Assembly: GCA_900088475.1 (NCBI GenBank)
Contig: FLMG01001436.1
Location: forward strand, 1 to 46,131
Reading direction: 5' to 3'
Source of the DNA: Hyphochytrium catenoides
Taxonomy: Eukaryota > Sar > Hyphochytriomycetes > Hyphochytriales > Hyphochytriaceae
Length of the DNA stretch: 46,131 nt
The translations under genes and the position numbers were made by a program. This document shows, piece by piece, positions 42,184 to 46,131 of the stretch. The number at the start of each line of letters is the position of its first letter. The first letter of the stretch is position 1. A model generated the notes under the pieces. The model did no database searches and was not told the DNA's origin. It worked only from the letters and a program-made list of their open reading frames with translations.

Positions 42184-42230
<47 letters not shown>

Positions 42231-43152
42231 AGTGAGGGAAGGGAGAACGGAGACATAACAGCGCTAGATGAGAAGAGCCCCGGCAAGGTAGTAGGCGGAG
42301 AGTGCTGAGAGTCCACTGCTCAACAGCCGGTGTGGCCAGTCTACAAGCAGGAATATTAACGCACCTGCGAGACCGATGCCATCATCTCATCTCGTCTCGG
42401 TCCTCAGTACTATAGAAGCTAAGCAGAGAGCGCTCTGTCTGTCTGTTGGTCAGGCCAGCCAGCCTTCCTTCTTCAAGATCAATCTCCAAGCTGCACAACA
42501 CGTACAAGGGAATTGGAACAATTGAACCTATTTTACAAGTTCCTTTCATATGGATTTAACCTAGACGGAAACATTAGTAAGAATTGAAAGGATAATGGAA
42601 CTTTGCTATCGCTGATAATGCCGTTTACATCCATAACCGGACGGCCACATAGGGAAGAGTCACAATTGAAGAGGAGTTGGGCAAATGTACACATTGCTTG
42701 TTCCTACGGTAAAGGCTTACCTGCTGCTGCCGTTAATAACTCGCCCTACGTGGAGACCAGCAGAGAGAGAGAAAGTGAGAGATTGGACTAGTGACCAGAG
42801 TGCAGGCAGTGTGGTGACATCGGGAAGCAGCAGAAAGAACAGAAGTTGTGGACACTAGAAACCAGGGACGACGATGCTGGGAAGTTGCATATTTCTCTGT
42901 GGGTAAGACTATCGTGGACCTATATTATATAAAGGTTTCTAGGCTACTTAGACTTTTCTTTTTGAGGGGCAAGTCATACTGATCGCAACCATGAGTAAAT
43001 AGAGTAGAGTGAGGCTAATGCTGTACGAAGAATGAACGATATTGGACTAGTCATAGAAGCTAAGGTAGTGTCGGCTTCTATAGTTGTTTCCGCGACCGTT
43101 CGTCAGAGTTGCGCCAGTAGTAGTTATGCGTTAACATGGCAGATTGCCCATT
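41774..43152. other. Transporter upstream region, no supported gene
   Basis: Upstream of the BT1 start codon, containing the GA/CT tract at 42131-42228. Open frames across the tract encode only Ser/Leu runs and are by-products of the repeat. A second small GA cluster lies at 42761-42780. No gene seen. Confidence 0.6.
42131..42228. repeat. Long GA/CT dinucleotide tract upstream of the BT1 gene
   Basis: About 98 bases of nearly pure GA repeats, broken by GATAAGA and GGGAA interruptions; the longest pure run is at about 42188-42226. On the transporter's sense strand it is a CT tract ending some 360 bases before the ATG. It resembles the tract upstream of PAN3. Confidence 0.9.
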
Positions 43153-43776
43153 GCTCTTTGGCCCTGAAGCAAAAGTAAGCATTAGCGCAATTGTCGCGGC
43201 ATCCCCCTAAGTAAAGCACCTACGATGAGATATCAGACAGATCAAGGTGCAGCCACTCCCTAGAGTCCATGAAGGCCCTTCCGAGAGGTTTCCATGTAGC
43301 CTCAGTATAAGTAGCTATTAGCTCGATGGGCGGCTGATGCCAGCAACAGGATAAGAAGCGTACACAGCCATATGAAATGGCTGCAAGAGTCGTTAGTAAC
43401 ATGGGATAGAAAGAGCTACGTAATAGGAAGGAGCCTAAGGACGCACTGGCGCCACCCATCAACGCTCTTTGGCCCTGAAGCAAAAGTGAGCATTAGCGCA
43501 ATTGTCGCGGCATCCTCCTAAGTAAAGCACCTACGATGAGATATCGGCCAGATCAAGGTGCAGCCACTCCCTAAAGTCCATGAAGGCCCTTCCGAGAGGT
43601 TTCCATGTAGCCTCAGTATAAGTAGCTATTGGTTCGATGGTTGGCTGATGCCAGCAACAGGATAAGAAGCGTACACAGCCATTTGAAATGGCTCCAAGAG
43701 TCGTTAGTAACATGGGAGAGGAAGAGCTACGCAATAGTAAGGAGCTCAAGGACGCATTGACGCCACCCATCAACGC
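43153..43776. repeat. Tandem duplication, ~311-bp unit, two copies
   Basis: Copy A spans about 43153-43463 and copy B about 43464-43776; both begin GCTCTTTGGCCCTGAAGC. By eye about 22 positions differ with essentially no indels, so identity is near 93%. On the minus strand each copy holds an open frame ending at the same stop (HLDL-DISS, with S or A before DISS), and each frame end carries GTAGGTGC, which would also work as a splice donor. About half of the differences change the amino acid, so selection on a protein is not evident. It could be two exons of an unrecognised minus-strand gene, or non-coding DNA. Confidence 0.88.
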
Positions 43777-44861
43777 AAAATGGAGGCCGAGCAGTCCTCC
43801 TTGAATGAGAGCAGCCTTCGATGCAGCACAAGCCCTCCCTCCCAAACATAGCCAGGGGCTACTGTGTCCTCAGGAGCAGACAAATAGACTCAGTTTCGCC
43901 TTCTTAGATCACAGAATGTTCGCCCTTATCGGCCTCATATTTGTCGTCAATGTCTCGTGAAGATTGACCATCACTCTCGGCCTCCTTCCGCCAATAATCG
44001 ACGCAGGTCATCCACGGTAGTGGAGATCTGATTCTCAATGTGCGACGGATTTGGACAGAAGCAAGTCTGGCACTTTCAAGCTTGCCTGCGACTGCTACCG
44101 ACGGTAGTTTGTAAGATCAATCGCTACTCCTGCCTTCAAGCCTGTACGGCCTGAGAGATCAGGATTGCGAGATCCGGCCTTTAAGGACTGAACGTCAGAC
44201 CTTTTACTGATCATCATTGTCTATGCTTCGCTGCTCCTGAAGGGACAGTGTCTAGTGGGACAGTTTATGTTGAAGGGGGTCATCTGAAGGGCTGCATCAT
44301 TGGCTGCTCTTGAGAGTGCAAGAGAACAGGCACATCAGGCAAGCTGCTCACGATTCAACGAACGCAGGATGCAAGTGGAAGGCTGCAAGCGTTCATCTTC
44401 TCTCTGCAGTCAAGCCAGAAGCTCGATTGAATGTCTGAAGCAAGATCTGCGCGCTCACCACAGATTTTTTTGGTTCTTGTTGTGGTGACAGAAGCTGTAG
44501 GAGAGGTAGGAGATGTTGTGGACTGAGGAATATTTCAGACATTCGTGCCCATACCGCATAATAATGCACATACTAGCGGACTGAACTGAAAGATACATAG
44601 CTTCACATTGCAATGTTTCATGAAAGGTTTCCATTGAAGATCGAATCTTCAGAATCATCTCGAGTTCATACGAAGATCGGCTGAGGAGAGACTGCTGCCG
44701 AAGTGTATAAGAACGAGACCGGAACGGGGCGTGGGCACCGTTATCAGTGAAGGAGTGAGGACGGTGAAGGACGAGACTTGAGACGCTTAGACATACATAA
44801 GATTCCTGCTCCGCAAGGCTGCGAAGCGCAGGTTCCGCGAGCCTCAACCTGCCTGTTGTCT
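43777..44861. other. PLAA upstream region, no supported gene
   Basis: About 1.1 kb between the tandem duplication and the PLAA start codon. Open frames on both strands (such as 44300-44488 plus and 44847-44455 minus) have no recognisable features. It should contain the PLAA promoter. Confidence 0.55.
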
Positions 44862-46131
44862 ATGGCGTCGTCTAGCACGGAATTCGTAATAAGCAGAGAG
44901 CTACGGGGACATGAGGGTGCGGTAGGTGATCTCATATTCTTTTGTAAGCCCTGAAATCTGCTTACCTTTGTTCAAAACACGTGTTTGCCTCGGGGAAGGT
45001 ACGGGCGATCTGTCAGTCTCCCGCTGGCCATGTTGTCACCGGATCCATGGATTGCTCGGTGCGCTTCTGGAAACTCGAGAATGACTCTTCGTTGGTGAGG
45101 TTTCACACAGCGTGATTTCGCTGCTTTAGTGGCTGCTTTGGTACCTTGCAAGTATATAAACACATCTCTCTTCCTATTTGCTGCTTCTCTCATGATAATT
45201 TGACTTTGGAGGTAGATAGGCAGTCTTACAAGTCAGAAGGAGGGCGAGGTGGCGTCCAGCCTAACTCTCTATGAGCATTGGCACTGGGTTACAGCCTTGA
45301 CCTCAATGCCCCCAGGGGTCCTCCCAGACTGTCCGGAGGGAGGCATTGTCTCGGGCAGCATGGACAACATGATTCGCATCTATTCATTAGAGGGAACCTT
45401 GGTAAGAGAGCTTGTAGGACACATCAAGGGCGTGATCTCACTTAGCTGGACCTTGGACGGTAAGCATCCTACCTTACTCTAGCCCAAATTTAGGAGAGAT
45501 AGAGAGAACCAGTGACCTGTAGCAGGACTCTCATGTCGCTGTACTGGCAGGTAACCTAATTTCCGGTTCATGGGACGAGAGTGCGAGGATTTGGGACGTG
45601 AAGACCGCCACATGTCTAGCTACCCTGGAAGGTCATGAGAATGGAGTCTGTGTCCTAGGGCTGAGTGACGGAAACATTGCCACGGGAAGCACAGGCCGAC
45701 AGGAGGGGGACAGTATTGTGGACTATCAGATAAGAATATGGAAGGATTTCAAGGTGGTGAAGTCTGTCAGAGACCATCAGGGAGCCATACGGCAGCTGGT
45801 TATGGTTCCAGGTATAAGTTCGATCCCACAATCGTCTCCATGTTAGTACTTCTCTGCAGCTAACAGTCTCCCTGCACCGGACTTCATGCAATAATCTCTC
45901 CTGCTGTTCGGCCAGGCTCTTTGTCGTCATGCTAAGCCTTACACTATTGGACTTCCTAAAGCTTCTCAGTCTGGCCTTGCGCTCAAGCACTTGTTGGTCT
46001 GTCCTTGTCGCACCTGTCCTTCGAGTTCCTGATTGGCATTTCCCTAGTACTCACTGACAACATTCGTTCCCAGGATTTGGGTTCTTGTCGTGCTCTAATG
46101 ATGGCACAATTCGTCTTCGAAGTAATGATGG
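44862..46131 (+). CDS. PLAA: PLAA / Ufd3 (Doa1), WD40 Cdc48 cofactor, 5' part only
   Basis: PLAA/Ufd3 binds ubiquitin and Cdc48/p97 and acts in ubiquitin turnover and sorting. Five exons are in frame: 44862-44921, 44999-45094, 45237-45459, 45551-45811 and 46075 to beyond the window edge. The start MASSSTEFVISRELRGHEGA leads straight into the first WD40 blade (VRAICQSPAGHVVTGSMDCS). Further blades include IVSGSMDNMIRIYSLEG, NLISGSWDESARIWD and FGFLSCSNDGTIRL. The visible ~220 residues cover about five blades. One blade has a small insertion (STGRQEGDSIVDY) between the GH and W strands. The PFU and PUL domains expected for the family lie beyond the window, so the call rests on the blade sequences, mainly the GSWD and LSCSNDGTIR blades. 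Confidence 0.8.

Noticed and set aside
42131-42316. Minus-strand frame of repeated Ser-Leu residues across the GA tract
   Set aside because: A dinucleotide repeat is open in several frames; the peptide has no other support.
44455-44847. 130-codon minus-strand open frame before PLAA
   Set aside because: It starts without convincing context, has no domain and sits in the likely PLAA promoter.
45812-45835. GTTCGATCCCA resembling a tRNA T arm
   Set aside because: It lies just inside a PLAA intron and has no anticodon arm or acceptor partner upstream.

Overview
This is nuclear DNA of an intron-rich eukaryote. The genes are split by many GT-AG introns, mostly about 60-350 bp and often starting GTAAG or GTAGG. 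A cytosolic-type elongator tRNA-Met lies at the left edge, and stop codons fit the standard code. The gene set (PAN3, SEC23, a full TOR kinase, a Slo/BK-type K+ channel, a BT1-family folate-biopterin-type transporter and PLAA/Ufd3) suggests a protist. BT1 together with Slo channels is seen in stramenopiles and some other algae and protists, so a stramenopile-like organism is my best guess, but the sequence alone does not settle it. Two short N runs (12366-12396, 26030-26070) are assembly gaps; both lie in introns of TOR.

Layout. 1-54: 3' part of tRNA-Met(CAT). 61-462: a ~200-bp non-coding tandem duplication. 3643-556 (-): PAN3, 8 exons, 709 aa. 3644-5821: gene-poor spacer with a pyrimidine tract upstream of PAN3. 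11371-5822 (-): SEC23, 14 exons, 872 aa, with a Tyr/Gly/Gln-rich N-terminal extension. 27221-12295 (-): TOR, about 15 kb and about 40 exons, from the HEAT repeats to the FATC domain. 27222-32199: a 5-kb divergent spacer with no gene I can support firmly. 32200-38440 (+): Slo/BK-like channel, 23 exons, 1058 aa. 41773-38798 (-): BT1-family transporter, 6 exons, 593 aa, convergent with the channel. 41774-44861: spacer with a long GA/CT tract and a 311-bp tandem duplication. 44862 to the window end (+): PLAA, 5' part only.

For PAN3, SEC23, the channel, the transporter and the visible part of PLAA, I joined exons by hand. Intron phases stay in frame throughout and the summed coding lengths are exact multiples of three, so these models are strong; individual minor splice choices could still shift. 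TOR was phased exon by exon for its 5' half and its last exons; the exons between about 18000 and 13000 are recognised by homology and given approximately.

The genes do not form a pathway operon; they are housekeeping genes side by side. PAN3, SEC23 and TOR are head-to-tail on the minus strand and act in mRNA deadenylation, COPII export and growth control. The most distinctive points are low-complexity tails on otherwise conserved proteins (the YGQ-rich head of SEC23, and two PAM2-like motifs plus an RGG-like tail on PAN3), a BK-like channel that lacks a recognisable calcium bowl, and two young tandem duplications in spacers. I found no convincing new gene system.
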